Assembly: GCF_000336615.1 (NCBI RefSeq)
Contig: NZ_AOLW01000035.1
Coordinates: 140,100-204,099 of the forward strand
DNA: 64,000 nt
Direction: 5' to 3'
Source: Haloarcula amylolytica JCM 13557
Lineage (GTDB): Archaea > Halobacteriota > Halobacteria > Halobacteriales > Haloarculaceae
Under the pieces are notes generated by a model. That model was not told where the DNA came from. It was given only the letters and a program-made list of their open reading frames with translations, and made no database searches. This document shows, one piece after another, positions 53,238-61,681 of this stretch. A program made the translations under genes and the position numbers. Within the stretch, counting starts at the first letter, position 1. The number at the start of each line of letters is the position of its first letter.

Positions 53238-53259
53238 TTTGCACAAAATATACAATACT
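53238..53259 (-). promoter_or_regulatory. Sulfur-island motif, trxA copy 1
   Basis: On the trx strand it reads agtattgtatattttgtgca followed by aa, the clearest example of the AGTATTG-N(7-8)-TGYRnAAA pattern repeated across 53-63 kb. A TATA-like cctttatttg follows at the right distance for the trx start. Confidence 0.55.
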
Positions 53260-53364
53260 ATGAAACACTATTTGCAAGCCAGTGGTAGCGGGATATCTAT
53301 TCGCGCAGGCGCAGAAATCGGCTCGGCTCGGACGCGACAGCGTGTGATAGAGAGAACGGCGGTG

Positions 53365-53769
53365 TTAGCTCTCGACAGTCGGAGCCGAGGACTCGGACTG
53401 TTCGTACTTGTTCTCGAACTCCTGAATCAGTTGGCCCATCTTCGCGTACCAGTCGTTGAGCATGCGCTGCATCTCGTCTGCGATCTGGGACGGGTCCGTC
53501 GGCGAGTAGACGTGGTAGTAGCCGCCCTGGTCGTAGTTGATCTGGTCTTTCTCGATAAAGCCCGTCTGGAGGAGTCGCTGGACGGCGCGATACGCGGTCG
53601 AGCGCTCCCGGTCGACTGCCTCGGCGAGTTCGTCGACGGTCAGTGGTTCGTCAGCCTCGACGAGCGCTCGAAAGCACTCCTTGTCGAGTTCTTTGAGCCC
53701 GTGGAAACACTCTAACAGCCCCTCACACTGCATATCCCGGCGGAGTTGTTCAGACATCGAATCTGGCAT
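53365..53769 (-). CDS. TrmB/ArsR-like winged-helix regulator (candidate regulator of the sulfur island)
   Basis: A 134-residue regulator. The winged helix (about residues 20-90) reads KECFRALVEADEPLTVDELAEAVDRERSTAYRAVQRLLQTGFIEK (by span), followed by a wing with YYHVYSP. A C-terminal helix (SQIADEMQRMLNDWYAKMGQLIQEFENKY, by span) probably dimerises by coiled coil. It has one Cys pair, CEGLLECF near residues 14-21, which could sense redox or sulfane sulfur. It is the only DNA-binding protein in the island and is a good candidate for the shared AGTATTG motif. Its own promoter has ttgtg-N9-cacaa at about 53802-53820. Confidence 0.85.
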   Translation of the reverse strand: MPDSMSEQLRRDMQCEGLLECFHGLKELDKECFRALVEADEPLTVDELAEAVDRERSTAYRAVQRLLQTGFIEKDQINYDQGGYYHVYSPTDPSQIADEMQRMLNDWYAKMGQLIQEFENKYEQSESSAPTVES

Positions 53770-53912
53770 CGTTATCACTGTTCTGTAGCCACTACGCGGT
53801 AATAAGACTTGTGTACGGTTCGCACAAATGCATGCACGATCCGGCAAAAACTGCCCTCGAGTGAGCGGTCAACGCCGTTCACCTCACAGCCGACACACAC
53901 GCCCGCGAACGG

Positions 53913-54374
53913 TTAGTCTGCGCCCGTCACGGCTGTATCGCGGGTCTCGCTCCGGGTGCGCCAGTAGCCCTGGAGATATGCGCCGAGAAACATCCCGGCG
54001 AGCGCCCAGAGGATGGTGACGTTACCGATACCGAGGCTCGCGTAGGCGGCCCCCGGACAGATACCGGACAGTCCCCAGCCGACGCCGAAGATGGCACCGC
54101 CGACCAGGACGTTCCGGTCGAAGGACTTCAGACGCCGTTCGAAGGTGTCTCCGGTCAGTGGCGCGCGGCCGAGGAGGCGGGGTGCGAGAACGAAGACCAC
54201 CCCTGTCACGGCAGCGCCGCCGAACATCACGAACACCAGCCCGAAGTCCTCGAATTGGAGGAAGTCAAGGACGACTTCCGGGCGCGCCATGTGGCTGTAC
54301 GCGAGTCCGAACCCGAAGATGAGCCCGCCGACGAGAATCAGCGGCATGAACGCGGGGTGGCGGTCGTCACTCAT
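53913..54374 (-). CDS. YeeE/YedE-family half-transporter, C-terminal-type subunit
   Basis: A 153-residue membrane protein with about four helices. It carries the conserved cysteine segment GWGLSGICPGAAYASLG found in the second half of YeeE/YedE (TsuA) thiosulfate transporters. The first half is encoded by the preceding gene at 54441. The complete bacterial TsuA is one chain of about 350 residues, so here the transporter is split in two. It would bring thiosulfate or another sulfur species into the cell. Confidence 0.87.
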   Translation of the reverse strand: MSDDRHPAFMPLILVGGLIFGFGLAYSHMARPEVVLDFLQFEDFGLVFVMFGGAAVTGVVFVLAPRLLGRAPLTGDTFERRLKSFDRNVLVGGAIFGVGWGLSGICPGAAYASLGIGNVTILWALAGMFLGAYLQGYWRTRSETRDTAVTGAD

Positions 54375-54440
54375 GTGTCGCTCCCCCCGGTCGCTCCCGG
54401 TCGCTCGCTTCAGACTCTTGCTCCGCTCGTGTCTCGCAGC

Positions 54441-54932
54441 TCACGGACTCACCCCCAGTGCCGAAACCAGTTGTGCGGTGATGATGGCGACGGCGAGGAA
54501 CGTCAGGACGCCGGCGATCGACGTTTTCGACGCCGAGCCGACGCCACAGACGCCGTGGCCTGACGTGCAGCCCTTGCCGACGCGTGTCCCGATGCCGACG
54601 AATACCCCGCCGAGGAGGAGTCGCCACGGCTGGACGTCCGTGGTCCACGCGCCGCCCTGATAGACGGCCGCGTACACGGCCGCCCCGAGGATGATGCCGA
54701 GCGTGAACACGACGCGCCAGTCACGGGAGCTGACGTACTGCTGGAACCGGGACCGGTCCGAGACGTACGACAGCGTCGACTCCAAAAACGTGCTCGCGCC
54801 GGCGCTGATGCCGGTTCCGAGGTAGATGACGACAGTCCCGAGCCCCACCAGCAAGCCACCGACGGCGTAGCGACTGATGCCGTTCGGAAACAGTTCGGCG
54901 GTTGCCTGCAGTGGAAGTGCCTCAATCACCAT
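54441..54932 (-). CDS. YeeE/YedE-family half-transporter, N-terminal-type subunit
   Basis: A 163-residue membrane protein with about four helices and the signature GTRVGKGCTSGHGVCGVG, which contains the conserved sulfur-handling cysteine of YeeE/YedE. It lies between the rhodanese-MBL gene (8-base gap) and the second half-transporter (66-base gap), forming an operon. Together the halves supply the sets of cysteines that relay thiosulfate in TsuA. Confidence 0.88.
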   Translation of the reverse strand: MVIEALPLQATAELFPNGISRYAVGGLLVGLGTVVIYLGTGISAGASTFLESTLSYVSDRSRFQQYVSSRDWRVVFTLGIILGAAVYAAVYQGGAWTTDVQPWRLLLGGVFVGIGTRVGKGCTSGHGVCGVGSASKTSIAGVLTFLAVAIITAQLVSALGVSP

Positions 54933-54940
54933 TGGCGTCG

Positions 54941-56134
54941 TTAGTCACCCGCAAGGGATTCCTGGCTAGCGGCGCAGTTGTTCGGCCCGAGTTCCAGGGT
55001 GAATGCTTCCTCGTCGTCGACGGCGTTCTGCCCGAGGTTCGTCGCGATAATCTCCTCGTAGTTGGCCGGCCGCGGCGGCATATCCGAGAGGACGAGCTCG
55101 ACGAACGCGTCCTTGTCCACGGTGAGCGCGTCCATCTCTTCGACGAGCGCACCGATTGGGGCGGTAAATGTGCCGTCCTCGGCGGGTTCGGCCGCGTCGC
55201 TGAAGTGCGCGCCGCCGACCAGCGTGTCGTCGGGCAGGGTCAGCACGCGCTCTTGAAGCGACTCGTAGAGCATACGCGCGGCTTCAGGCGCGCCCTCGTC
55301 GCCCTCTTCGAGGTCGGGGCGAGCGACGCTCTCGATGAAGAGCCCGTCACCGGTCACGAGCAGGCTTCCGTCGACGAGATAAGAGGTCATTCCGGTCGTA
55401 TGGCCGGGCGTGGAGACTGTCTCGATAGTCGCGTCGCCGACCTGGAACGTGTCGCCGTCTTCGGTGGTCGTCAGGTCGTCAGCATAGGTGACGCCGCGGT
55501 CGACAGCGGCCTCCGGGATGACGCCCTCGACGCCCTCAGCGTCGAGGTTACGAACACCGGAGATGTGGTCGGCGTGGATGTGCGTATCGAGGGCGTACTG
55601 CAGGTCGACACCGAGTTCAGCGGCGTCGTCGAGGTAGCGGTCGGTGAACGCCCGCAGCGGGTCGATGATAGCGGCTTCGCCGTCGTGATAGAGGAAGTAG
55701 CCGAGACAGCCCGAGGACGGGCGCTGGTACTGGAGGAGCGTGCCGGCGCCGTCGTAGCGTTCGACTTCGACGGCCTCGTAGATGCTCGCCCATCCGTTCA
55801 TGCCGTCTTCGAGATGGTTGACGTCGTAGCCGTGTTCCGCGAGCGTGCCCGCGACGTACTCGCTTGCTCCGCCTTTCGCACACAGGACAGTCACTTCGTG
55901 GTCGTCGGGGATCTGAGCGAGGACGTCGCCGTCGATGTCGTCCTCGAGGAACTCGAAGTACGGGATGTTGAGCGAGGTGACGTTCGCACCGTCGATACGC
56001 CACTCGTCGTAGTCCGATTGCATACGCGCGTCGAGAAGCGTCACGTTCTCACCGGCGTCGATGCGGTCTTTGAGCGATTCCGGATCGGTCGTTTCTACGT
56101 CGGCGTCCGGCGTCGGAAAGTCGTCAGCGTTCAT
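54941..56134 (-). CDS. Rhodanese-metallo-beta-lactamase fusion (persulfide dioxygenase-like)
   Basis: A 397-residue fusion. Residues about 10-115 are a rhodanese domain with the active cysteine in VLCAKGGASEYVAG and the helix DGMNGWASIY. Residues about 120-390 are a metallo-beta-lactamase with THIHADHISG (metal ligands), TPGHTTGMTSYLVDG, GDGLFI and VGGAHFSD, typical of the ETHE1-like persulfide dioxygenase branch, which binds a single Fe(II). The usual fusion order is MBL then rhodanese; here it is reversed. It would oxidise persulfide to sulfite and exchange sulfur with thiosulfate. The ATG at 56134 is preferred to a GTG at 56143. Confidence 0.88.
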   Translation of the reverse strand: MNADDFPTPDADVETTDPESLKDRIDAGENVTLLDARMQSDYDEWRIDGANVTSLNIPYFEFLEDDIDGDVLAQIPDDHEVTVLCAKGGASEYVAGTLAEHGYDVNHLEDGMNGWASIYEAVEVERYDGAGTLLQYQRPSSGCLGYFLYHDGEAAIIDPLRAFTDRYLDDAAELGVDLQYALDTHIHADHISGVRNLDAEGVEGVIPEAAVDRGVTYADDLTTTEDGDTFQVGDATIETVSTPGHTTGMTSYLVDGSLLVTGDGLFIESVARPDLEEGDEGAPEAARMLYESLQERVLTLPDDTLVGGAHFSDAAEPAEDGTFTAPIGALVEEMDALTVDKDAFVELVLSDMPPRPANYEEIIATNLGQNAVDDEEAFTLELGPNNCAASQESLAGD

Positions 56135-56183
56135 TTTGTGCACTCGTTTCTACCGGGCGGACGCACAAAAGCATTTGCATAGT

Positions 56184-56205
56184 AATCCACATTCTAAACA
56201 ATACT
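56184..56205 (-). promoter_or_regulatory. Sulfur-island motif, rhodanese-MBL copy
   Basis: On the minus strand it reads agtattgtttagaatgtgg, matching the shared pattern. It is about 50 bases upstream of the rhodanese-MBL start. A related half site, gcacaaaagcatttgcat, lies between it and the gene. Confidence 0.45.
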
Positions 56206-56336
56206 ATTGGCCAAATAAACCCACGAGTAAATTAAATATAGCCTGAATTAGCATATTAGGGCACTTGAGGCCGGAAATCTGATCAGTAGTTGTTTGCTGA
56301 ACTTACAAGAATCGACAATCTTTTACTTGGACGGGC

Positions 56337-56350
56337 GGTATTGTGCGTTA
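56337..56350 (+). promoter_or_regulatory. Sulfur-island motif, tusA copy
   Basis: The sequence ggtattgtgcgtta lies 33-46 bases before the tusA start at 56383. It shares the tattgtgcgtnA core with the site at 59286-59300. Confidence 0.45.
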
Positions 56351-56382
56351 GCTCCAAGACAACTCAACGGAGCGAATAACCA

Positions 56383-56628
56383 ATGAACGCTGAATTCGAT
56401 ATCGCGGAGACGCTCGACGTGAAAGGTGCATCGTGTCCCATGCCAGTGGTGAAGACGAAGTCGGCTATCGACGACCTCGCCGAGGGTGACGTCCTCGAAG
56501 TGCTGGCGACCGACCCCGGGAGTATGAGCGACATCGACGGCTGGGCCGCCGGCACTGCGGGCGTCGAACTCGTCGACCAGGAAGAGGGCGACGACGTGTA
56601 CAAGCACTACGTCCGCAAGACGGAGTAA
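56383..56628 (+). CDS. tusA: TusA-family sulfur carrier, copy 1
   Basis: An 81-residue TusA/SirA-family protein. The sulfur-accepting cysteine is in VKGASCPMPVVKTK (about residue 15), in the family's CPxPxxK motif. It carries a persulfide between partner proteins. It is followed by the DsrE2 gene with a 2-base gap, a pairing known from archaeal and bacterial sulfur oxidation, in which TusA and DsrE pass thiosulfate or persulfide along. Confidence 0.92.
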   Translation: MNAEFDIAETLDVKGASCPMPVVKTKSAIDDLAEGDVLEVLATDPGSMSDIDGWAAGTAGVELVDQEEGDDVYKHYVRKTE

Positions 56629-56630
56629 CG

Positions 56631-57203
56631 ATGAGCACGGACACACCAGACGCGCCGTCCGACGACACGCCCTCGCGTGCGGAACTGGCCGCTCGCGTGG
56701 ACGAGCTGGAAGACGCGCTCGCGGAGGCTACCAGTGAGGACGACACGAAGAAGATGAGCATCATCGCGACGAAGGGGACGCTGGACATGGCGTACCCGCC
56801 GCTCATCCTCGCCAGCACCGCCGCTGCGTTCGGCTACGAGGTGACCGTCTTCCACACGTTCTGGGGGTTAGATATCCTCCACGAGGAGCGTTCGAAAAAC
56901 CTCAAACTGAGCTCCGTCGGGAACCCGAACATGCCGATGCCGAACGCGGTCGCCGCGATTCCCGGCATGGACCGCGTAACGACGAAGATGATGGAAAAGC
57001 GCATCGCGAACAACGACACCGCCACCATCGAGGAGCTGCTGGAGACGAGCCTCGACATGGGTGTGGAGTTCCAGGCCTGTCAGATGACCATCGATCTGAT
57101 GGACTACGACGAGGACGACTTCTACGACGGCGTCACCACGGGCGTCGGCGCTGCGACAGCGCTTCAGGATATGGCTGACGCCGATATCCAACTTCTCGTT
57201 TGA
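56631..57203 (+). CDS. DsrE2-type sulfur carrier (DsrE/F/DrsH family)
   Basis: A 190-residue protein. An N-terminal coiled-coil-like helix (SRAELAARVDELEDALAEATSE, by span) precedes a DsrE/F/DrsH domain from about residue 40 (KKMSIIATKGTLDMAYPPLILASTA, by span). The conserved cysteine is in EFQACQMTIDLM near residue 147. The DsrE2 branch is found with TusA and membrane sulfur transporters. It probably accepts sulfur from TusA next door. Confidence 0.89.
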   Translation: MSTDTPDAPSDDTPSRAELAARVDELEDALAEATSEDDTKKMSIIATKGTLDMAYPPLILASTAAAFGYEVTVFHTFWGLDILHEERSKNLKLSSVGNPNMPMPNAVAAIPGMDRVTTKMMEKRIANNDTATIEELLETSLDMGVEFQACQMTIDLMDYDEDDFYDGVTTGVGAATALQDMADADIQLLV

Positions 57204-57239
57204 AACGACTAATCGCGTACAGGTAGCTGCGGCGGACAA

Positions 57240-57866
57240 CTATTCTGTCTTTTCCTCGGCGCGCTCACGGCCGACTGCGCCGGCAAGCGCCAGCAAGTAA
57301 CCGAGCCCGTACTGAACGTCCGGGTCGCGTAGCCCGCGAAGCAATCCGACGGGACCGACCGGCTCGGCCGGTTCGCGCTCCGCTTCACCGAGGCTCGCCA
57401 GTAGCGTCTCGATACCGTCGCGGGTGTCGTCGTCCGCAGCCGTCTGTGCGACTTCGCCGAGCGCGGCACCAGTACCGGCCAGCGACGTGACCATCTCGTC
57501 GTCGAGCGCGGCGGTCGCCAGCGAGCCGACTTCGGCGAGTTCGGCCAGTTCGTCGAGCGTGCCGCTTCGCTGGAGCGCGAGCAGGGTTTCGAGCGCGTCC
57601 TGCAACTCGTCGCCGTTCTCACCGACGGTCTCGGCCAGGGCGACGGTCTCGTCGGTCGCAAGCCCGTCTGCGGACTCGGCGAGCGTCGAGCCCGTGGCAG
57701 AGAGCTCACGCACCATCTCGTCGGAGAGCGCACTCTCGCCCAGCGAGAGGACGTCCAGGAGTTCGTTGACGGCGTCGAGATGTTCGACGAACTCGGCGAC
57801 GGCTTCGGGGTTCTGCTGGATCGCCGCTTCGAGATCGGTCTGCTCGGAGACCTGCTCTCCGGACAT
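57240..57866 (-). CDS. DUF1641-family protein
   Basis: A 208-residue protein rich in helices with internal repetition (LDELAELAEVGSLATAALDDEM and similar). It matches the DUF1641 pattern, with GLLRGLRDPDVQYGLGYLLALAGAVG near the end (by span). The family occurs with SQR-like oxidoreductases and formate dehydrogenases. It starts 2 bases after the stop of the SQR-like gene, so they are cotranscribed, and it may help the flavoprotein sit on or near the membrane. Confidence 0.82.
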   Translation of the reverse strand: MSGEQVSEQTDLEAAIQQNPEAVAEFVEHLDAVNELLDVLSLGESALSDEMVRELSATGSTLAESADGLATDETVALAETVGENGDELQDALETLLALQRSGTLDELAELAEVGSLATAALDDEMVTSLAGTGAALGEVAQTAADDDTRDGIETLLASLGEAEREPAEPVGPVGLLRGLRDPDVQYGLGYLLALAGAVGRERAEEKTE

Positions 57867-57868
57867 GG

Positions 57869-59014
57869 TCAGAGCAACCCCCGTGCGGTGAGCCAGTAGG
57901 ACTCGTTGTACGCCAGCTTCGACCAGTGGAGCTTCTCCGAGGGCGGTGCCGGCGACGGCTGGTTCTCGTAGTCGAACTCGACGAACGACGCCGCGTGCAT
58001 CCCCGTTTCGATGAAACACAGTGTCTTCCCGTCGTAGGTCGCTGTCGCCGGACGGCCGCGGATTTCACTGGCGAGGCGCTGGCCGACGACGCCGGCCTGG
58101 TAGTGGGCGACGCTGCCCGCGTTCGGGACGCCGGTGTCGGCGGTGTCGCCGAGCGCGTAGACGTTCTCGGCGGCTTCGGCTTCGAGCGTGTGCTTGTCGA
58201 CGTCGACCCAGCCGTCGTCGCCAAGCCCCGCCTCCTCGATGAGGTCGATACCGCCGTGGGGCGGAATCGTCACGAGGAGGTCGTAGTCGAGTTCGGTCCC
58301 CTCCATCGAGACGAGCGTCTCCGAGTCCGGGTCGACCGCCTCGGCGTTGAAGAACGTCTCGGCCTCGATGTCGCGTTCGTCCATAATCGGCCGGGCCCAC
58401 TCGGCGATCTGGGGGTTGCCGTGGACGCGCTGGATCGGGTACGTGTAGGTGATGTCGACCTCGTCGCGGAGCCCGCGCTCGCGGAACCAGTCGTCGGCCA
58501 TGAAGACGAACTCCAGTGGTGCCGCCGGACACATATGCGGCGAGCTGATGACGCTCAACACGAGGTGCCCCTCGGTGAACCCAAGCAGTTCGTCACGGAG
58601 GGCGGTCGAGCCCGACTCGCTGTAGTAATCGTGCCCGCCGTCCGCGAGGCCAGGAATCTGTTCGGGCTCTAGCGTCGACCCGGTCGCCAGCACGAGGTAG
58701 TCGTAGCCGACTGACGGGGCAGTGCCGTCGAACTGCAGTCGCTGGGCTTCGGTGTCGATTTCGGTCACGCGGTCGATTCGAAGGTCGACGGCGTCGCCGA
58801 CGAGCTCGTCGAGCGGTCGCCGACCGTCGTCCGGTTCACGTTGTCCGAACGGCACGTACAGCCAGACCGGCTTGTACACGTGGTCAGGCCCGTCGTTGAC
58901 CAGCGTGATTCGGACGTCGCCGGCGTCAAGTTCAGGGTCCAGTCGGTCGGCGAGGTCGTTCGCGAGGACGGTGCCACCGGTCCCACCACCGACGATGACG
59001 ACGTGCTCGGTCAT
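57869..59014 (-). CDS. Sulfide:quinone-oxidoreductase-like flavoprotein
   Basis: A 381-residue FAD oxidoreductase of the SQR family. The FAD site is VVIVGGGTGGTVLAN; the first active cysteine is in SPHMCPAAPLEF near residue 165 and a second in GKTLCFIETG near 340, corresponding to the Cys pair that transfers sulfur in SQR. The segment VYALGDTADTGVPNAG binds FAD. It would oxidise sulfide or a persulfide and pass electrons to the quinone pool. The ATG at 59014 overlaps the stop of the preceding TusA gene by 4 bases. Operon: TusA, SQR-like, DUF1641. Confidence 0.88.
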   Translation of the reverse strand: MTEHVVIVGGGTGGTVLANDLADRLDPELDAGDVRITLVNDGPDHVYKPVWLYVPFGQREPDDGRRPLDELVGDAVDLRIDRVTEIDTEAQRLQFDGTAPSVGYDYLVLATGSTLEPEQIPGLADGGHDYYSESGSTALRDELLGFTEGHLVLSVISSPHMCPAAPLEFVFMADDWFRERGLRDEVDITYTYPIQRVHGNPQIAEWARPIMDERDIEAETFFNAEAVDPDSETLVSMEGTELDYDLLVTIPPHGGIDLIEEAGLGDDGWVDVDKHTLEAEAAENVYALGDTADTGVPNAGSVAHYQAGVVGQRLASEIRGRPATATYDGKTLCFIETGMHAASFVEFDYENQPSPAPPSEKLHWSKLAYNESYWLTARGLL

Positions 59015-59247
59015 GCTTTCTCCACGTAGAACGCGTTGTGGTCGTCGAGCTCCTCGATAGCGAGCAGTTCGTTGCCGGCCTCTTCGGCCCACTCCGGAAC
59101 GTCGGTGAGTGACTGGTCGGTGTCGCTCAGGAGCCGAACCACGTCACCGGCTTCGGCATCTCGGATCTGTCCGATGAGGTCCATCAGCGGACCGGGACAG
59201 GCCGCGCCTCGGGCGTCGACGGTTTCGTCGGGTTCGATGTCAGTCAT
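59011..59247 (-). CDS. TusA-family sulfur carrier, copy 2
   Basis: A 78-residue TusA-family protein with the cysteine in ARGAACPGPLMDLI near residue 17. It would carry sulfur from or to the SQR-like protein encoded directly downstream. It differs considerably from copy 1, so they probably serve different partners. Confidence 0.9.
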   Translation of the reverse strand: MTDIEPDETVDARGAACPGPLMDLIGQIRDAEAGDVVRLLSDTDQSLTDVPEWAEEAGNELLAIEELDDHNAFYVEKA

Positions 59248-59285
59248 GGGAGTCTCACAGGAGTTAGTTGGGGTTCACCTGTATT

Positions 59286-59300
59286 AGTATTGTGCGTAAA
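59286..59300. promoter_or_regulatory. Sulfur-island motif, TusA copy 2
   Basis: The sequence agtattgtgcgtaaa lies about 40 bases upstream of the TusA-SQR-DUF1641 operon, in reverse relative to the gene compared with the trx copy. This suggests either symmetric recognition or a site used from either strand. Confidence 0.5.
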
Positions 59301-59394
59301 TTCCAAGATTATGAAAACAGATGAGTCCGGCGCAGTGGAGCAAGCGTATCGATCGTACGGCGAGTACGGAACCGCCGGGAGCGCGCCGCTATCT

Positions 59395-59988
59395 CTATCG
59401 GGTGAACACGAGGGCGTAGTGGTACGGCGGCAGTTCGACCTGCCGCTCAAGCGTGAACTCCGACGCCGAGAGCACCGCATCCTCGGTTGCCGCTGAGGGC
59501 ATCCGAAGCCCCGTCGGCGGCCCTCGCGGTTCGCCCGCAACGGTCGTGGTTTCGCGCGGACGGTCGTGCCAGTTCACGACGAGTAGGCTCCCGCCAGCCT
59601 CAATCGCCCGGAAGGCCTGTCGGATAAAGCCGGACTGGTCGTCGACGCCGTGCAACGTGTTTGCTATCATGAGCGTGTCGACGCGGGCAGTGAGCGCCGA
59701 AGGCAGGTTCCGAGCATCGCCGTGGATTGGGACGACGTTCTCGATCTCCTGTTGGTCGGCGAGATCTTCGAGTTCGTCGAGGAGGGCCGCATCCAGATCG
59801 AGCGCGTACACCGGCTCGGGCTCGACGATGCGGGCGGCTGGGAGCGCAAAGTACCCGCTTCCACAGCCGACCTCGGCGACCGACTCGCCGGACGCGACAC
59901 CGAGTGTCCGGAGCGTCGCGCCGGGCGTCGGCCAGAGTTTGCCCCACCAGTCCCAGTCGGGCTGGCCGGTGTTCTGGAACCGGTCCAT
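59395..59988 (-). CDS. Class I SAM-dependent methyltransferase, copy 1
   Basis: A 197-residue Rossmann-fold methyltransferase with the SAM-binding motif VAEVGCGSGYFALP, an acidic residue ending strand 2 (VYALDLD), IHGDARNLP and the motif IV region IANTLHGV. It starts MDRFQNTGQPDWDWWG. It could modify a thiol (for example methanethiol formation or a small molecule) or a protein. It starts 2 bases after the small DUF2892 gene, so the two form an operon. The substrate is unknown. Confidence 0.84.
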   Translation of the reverse strand: MDRFQNTGQPDWDWWGKLWPTPGATLRTLGVASGESVAEVGCGSGYFALPAARIVEPEPVYALDLDAALLDELEDLADQQEIENVVPIHGDARNLPSALTARVDTLMIANTLHGVDDQSGFIRQAFRAIEAGGSLLVVNWHDRPRETTTVAGEPRGPPTGLRMPSAATEDAVLSASEFTLERQVELPPYHYALVFTR

Positions 59989-59990
59989 CC

Positions 59991-60209
59991 CTAGCGGGAA
60001 CCCGACGTGTCGATACCCAGCAGTCGGTACAGGAGGCACATCCGGACGAGGCCAGTCGCGACGAGGACGACACCAAGCAGTGTCGCGACCGCGCCGACCG
60101 TCGTTCCGAAGCCCAGCAGACCGCCGAGCGTCGCCAGTCCAGCAACTGCCAGCACGAGGCCAACAGCGATGCGGGTCAGTCTATCAGTCGCTCCAATATT
60201 GTTCTCCAT
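59991..60209 (-). CDS. DUF2892 membrane protein
   Basis: A 72-residue protein: MENNIGATDRLTRIAVGLVLA (by span), then a second helix and CLLYRLLGIDT. DUF2892 is the membrane part of YgaP-like rhodaneses and of many sulfur-associated proteins; the pattern GxxDRxxRixxG is typical. Cys in VRMCLLYRLLG may take part in sulfur chemistry. It is first gene of an operon with the methyltransferase. The shared motif lies just upstream (60211-60230). Confidence 0.87.
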   Translation of the reverse strand: MENNIGATDRLTRIAVGLVLAVAGLATLGGLLGFGTTVGAVATLLGVVLVATGLVRMCLLYRLLGIDTSGSR

Positions 60210-60210
60210 A

Positions 60211-60230
60211 CCCACAAATACGCAATACAT
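60211..60230 (-). promoter_or_regulatory. Sulfur-island motif, DUF2892 copy
   Basis: On the gene strand it reads atgtattgcgtatttgtggg. It is the only site that nearly touches a start codon, so a bound protein would block transcription or its start. Confidence 0.4.
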
Positions 60231-60303
60231 CTACCTAAGTCTTACTCGATGCACGGCGGCCACCAGAGCAGTCGCGCCGACAAAATCACACCGCAACGGA
60301 CTG

Positions 60304-61554
60304 CTACGGTGCTGTCTGTGACGCCCACACTGCCGGCAGTCTCGTGTAGACGGCTGCATTGTCGACGAGCACATCGACCGGGACGTACTCGTCGGGGGTG
60401 TGGACGGTATCGGTCCCGAGCGCAAACTCGACGGTCGGAATGCCCGCGTTCCGGAGCGTCTTGGCATCGCCGCCGCCCGTGGCACTCCGTCGGAAGACGC
60501 GTTCACCTGTGACGTCCGCCGCCGTCGACGTGACCGCTTCGACGAGCGGGCTGTCGGACTCCTCGACAGTCCCGACGCTCCAGGAGACATCGGTAATCGT
60601 AATCCCCTCACAGCCGGTGACACAGGACCGGATCTCCGAGAGCACGTCGGGCGTCTCCACCCTGGCGGTCAGTCGGATATCGATTTCGGCGCGGGCGGAC
60701 TGCGGGACGCTGTTTATCGCATCGCCGCCTTCGAGAACACCGAGGTTGATAGAGGGGTACCGGAACAGATCATGAGCGACATCCTCGCCCAGCGACGGGG
60801 CGTAGTATTCGACCGACTCGTCGACGATCGGTTCCACTTCGGGGGCGATATCGAGTCGTCTAGAACCAAAGCGGTCCCGCAGCGTCTCGACGGCGTCGTA
60901 GAGTCGGTCGACCGCGTTGATGCCCAGCATCGGCCGGGAACCGTGGGCCCCCTCGCCGCTGGCTTCGAGTGTCAACCAGATGCTGCCCCGGTCAGCAACC
61001 GTGACGGAATGCCGGCCCGCCTCGCAGGTCGGTTCGCCGATCACGCACGCGTCCGCGTCGAGTTTCCCGGCCTCCAGCAGCGCGGGAAGGCCGGCGTCAC
61101 CGCCCACTTCCTCGTCGCTCACAAAGGCAAACAGGAGCGTGACAGGCGGTTCAGCGTCGGTTGCGGCGAAAGCCTGGATGGCAAGCAGCATCGACGCCAC
61201 GGCACCTTTCATATCGGTCGCGCCGCGGCCGTACACGCGGTCGTCGACGCGCTCGCCGAGCGGAGCGTGAGTCCACGCGTCGGCCTCGAAGGGAACCGTA
61301 TCGAGATGCCCGTTGTACAGCAGCGTTCGGTCCGACTCGCCGGGAATCCGAACGAGCAGGTTGGGCTTCGCCGGGCCGACTGCGAACCGCTCGACGTCGA
61401 CCGGCAGCGGGTCGAGGAACTCCTCGATATCGGTCACAATCGCACGCGTATCCCCGGGCGGGTTCGACGTGTCTATCGCCAGGAGGTCGAGGGCGAGTGT
61501 GACCAGTTCCTCGCGGTGGTCTCGAACGTAGGCGAGGGGAGCAGCGGGGCTCAT
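60304..61554 (-). CDS. M20-family metallopeptidase (ArgE/DapE/ACY1-type)
   Basis: A 416-residue zinc-dependent amidohydrolase. Motifs: LLYNGHLDTVPF (His and Asp ligands), GRGATDMKGAVASML (bridging Asp), VSDEEVGGDAG (catalytic Glu pair), VIGEPTCEA and the terminal VHTPDEYVP. It would remove an acyl group from an N-acyl amino acid such as acetylornithine or succinyl-diaminopimelate, or act as a dipeptidase. The substrate is not clear. It lies between sulfur genes but is not obviously part of that pathway. Its minus-strand promoter region has an attataag-type TATA near 61628-61638 and a sulfur-island motif at 61661-61681. Confidence 0.87.
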   Translation of the reverse strand: MSPAAPLAYVRDHREELVTLALDLLAIDTSNPPGDTRAIVTDIEEFLDPLPVDVERFAVGPAKPNLLVRIPGESDRTLLYNGHLDTVPFEADAWTHAPLGERVDDRVYGRGATDMKGAVASMLLAIQAFAATDAEPPVTLLFAFVSDEEVGGDAGLPALLEAGKLDADACVIGEPTCEAGRHSVTVADRGSIWLTLEASGEGAHGSRPMLGINAVDRLYDAVETLRDRFGSRRLDIAPEVEPIVDESVEYYAPSLGEDVAHDLFRYPSINLGVLEGGDAINSVPQSARAEIDIRLTARVETPDVLSEIRSCVTGCEGITITDVSWSVGTVEESDSPLVEAVTSTAADVTGERVFRRSATGGGDAKTLRNAGIPTVEFALGTDTVHTPDEYVPVDVLVDNAAVYTRLPAVWASQTAP

Positions 61555-61660
61555 GTGTGGCCGAATATACCGTTAACGACCTTTGCTGTCGTCCAGACCG
61601 TTTCTGGGTGGGTGAAGACCAACGTCATATCTTATAATAGAACCAGTGTGCGCAAAAGTA

Positions 61661-61681
61661 TTTCGCAGATATTACAATACT
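61661..61681 (-). promoter_or_regulatory. Sulfur-island motif near the M20 peptidase
   Basis: On the minus strand it reads agtattgtaatatctgcgaa, a close match to the trx copies. It lies about 107 bases upstream of the peptidase start, beyond a TATA-like ttataat, and 140 bases past the end of the second thioredoxin. Confidence 0.45.
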
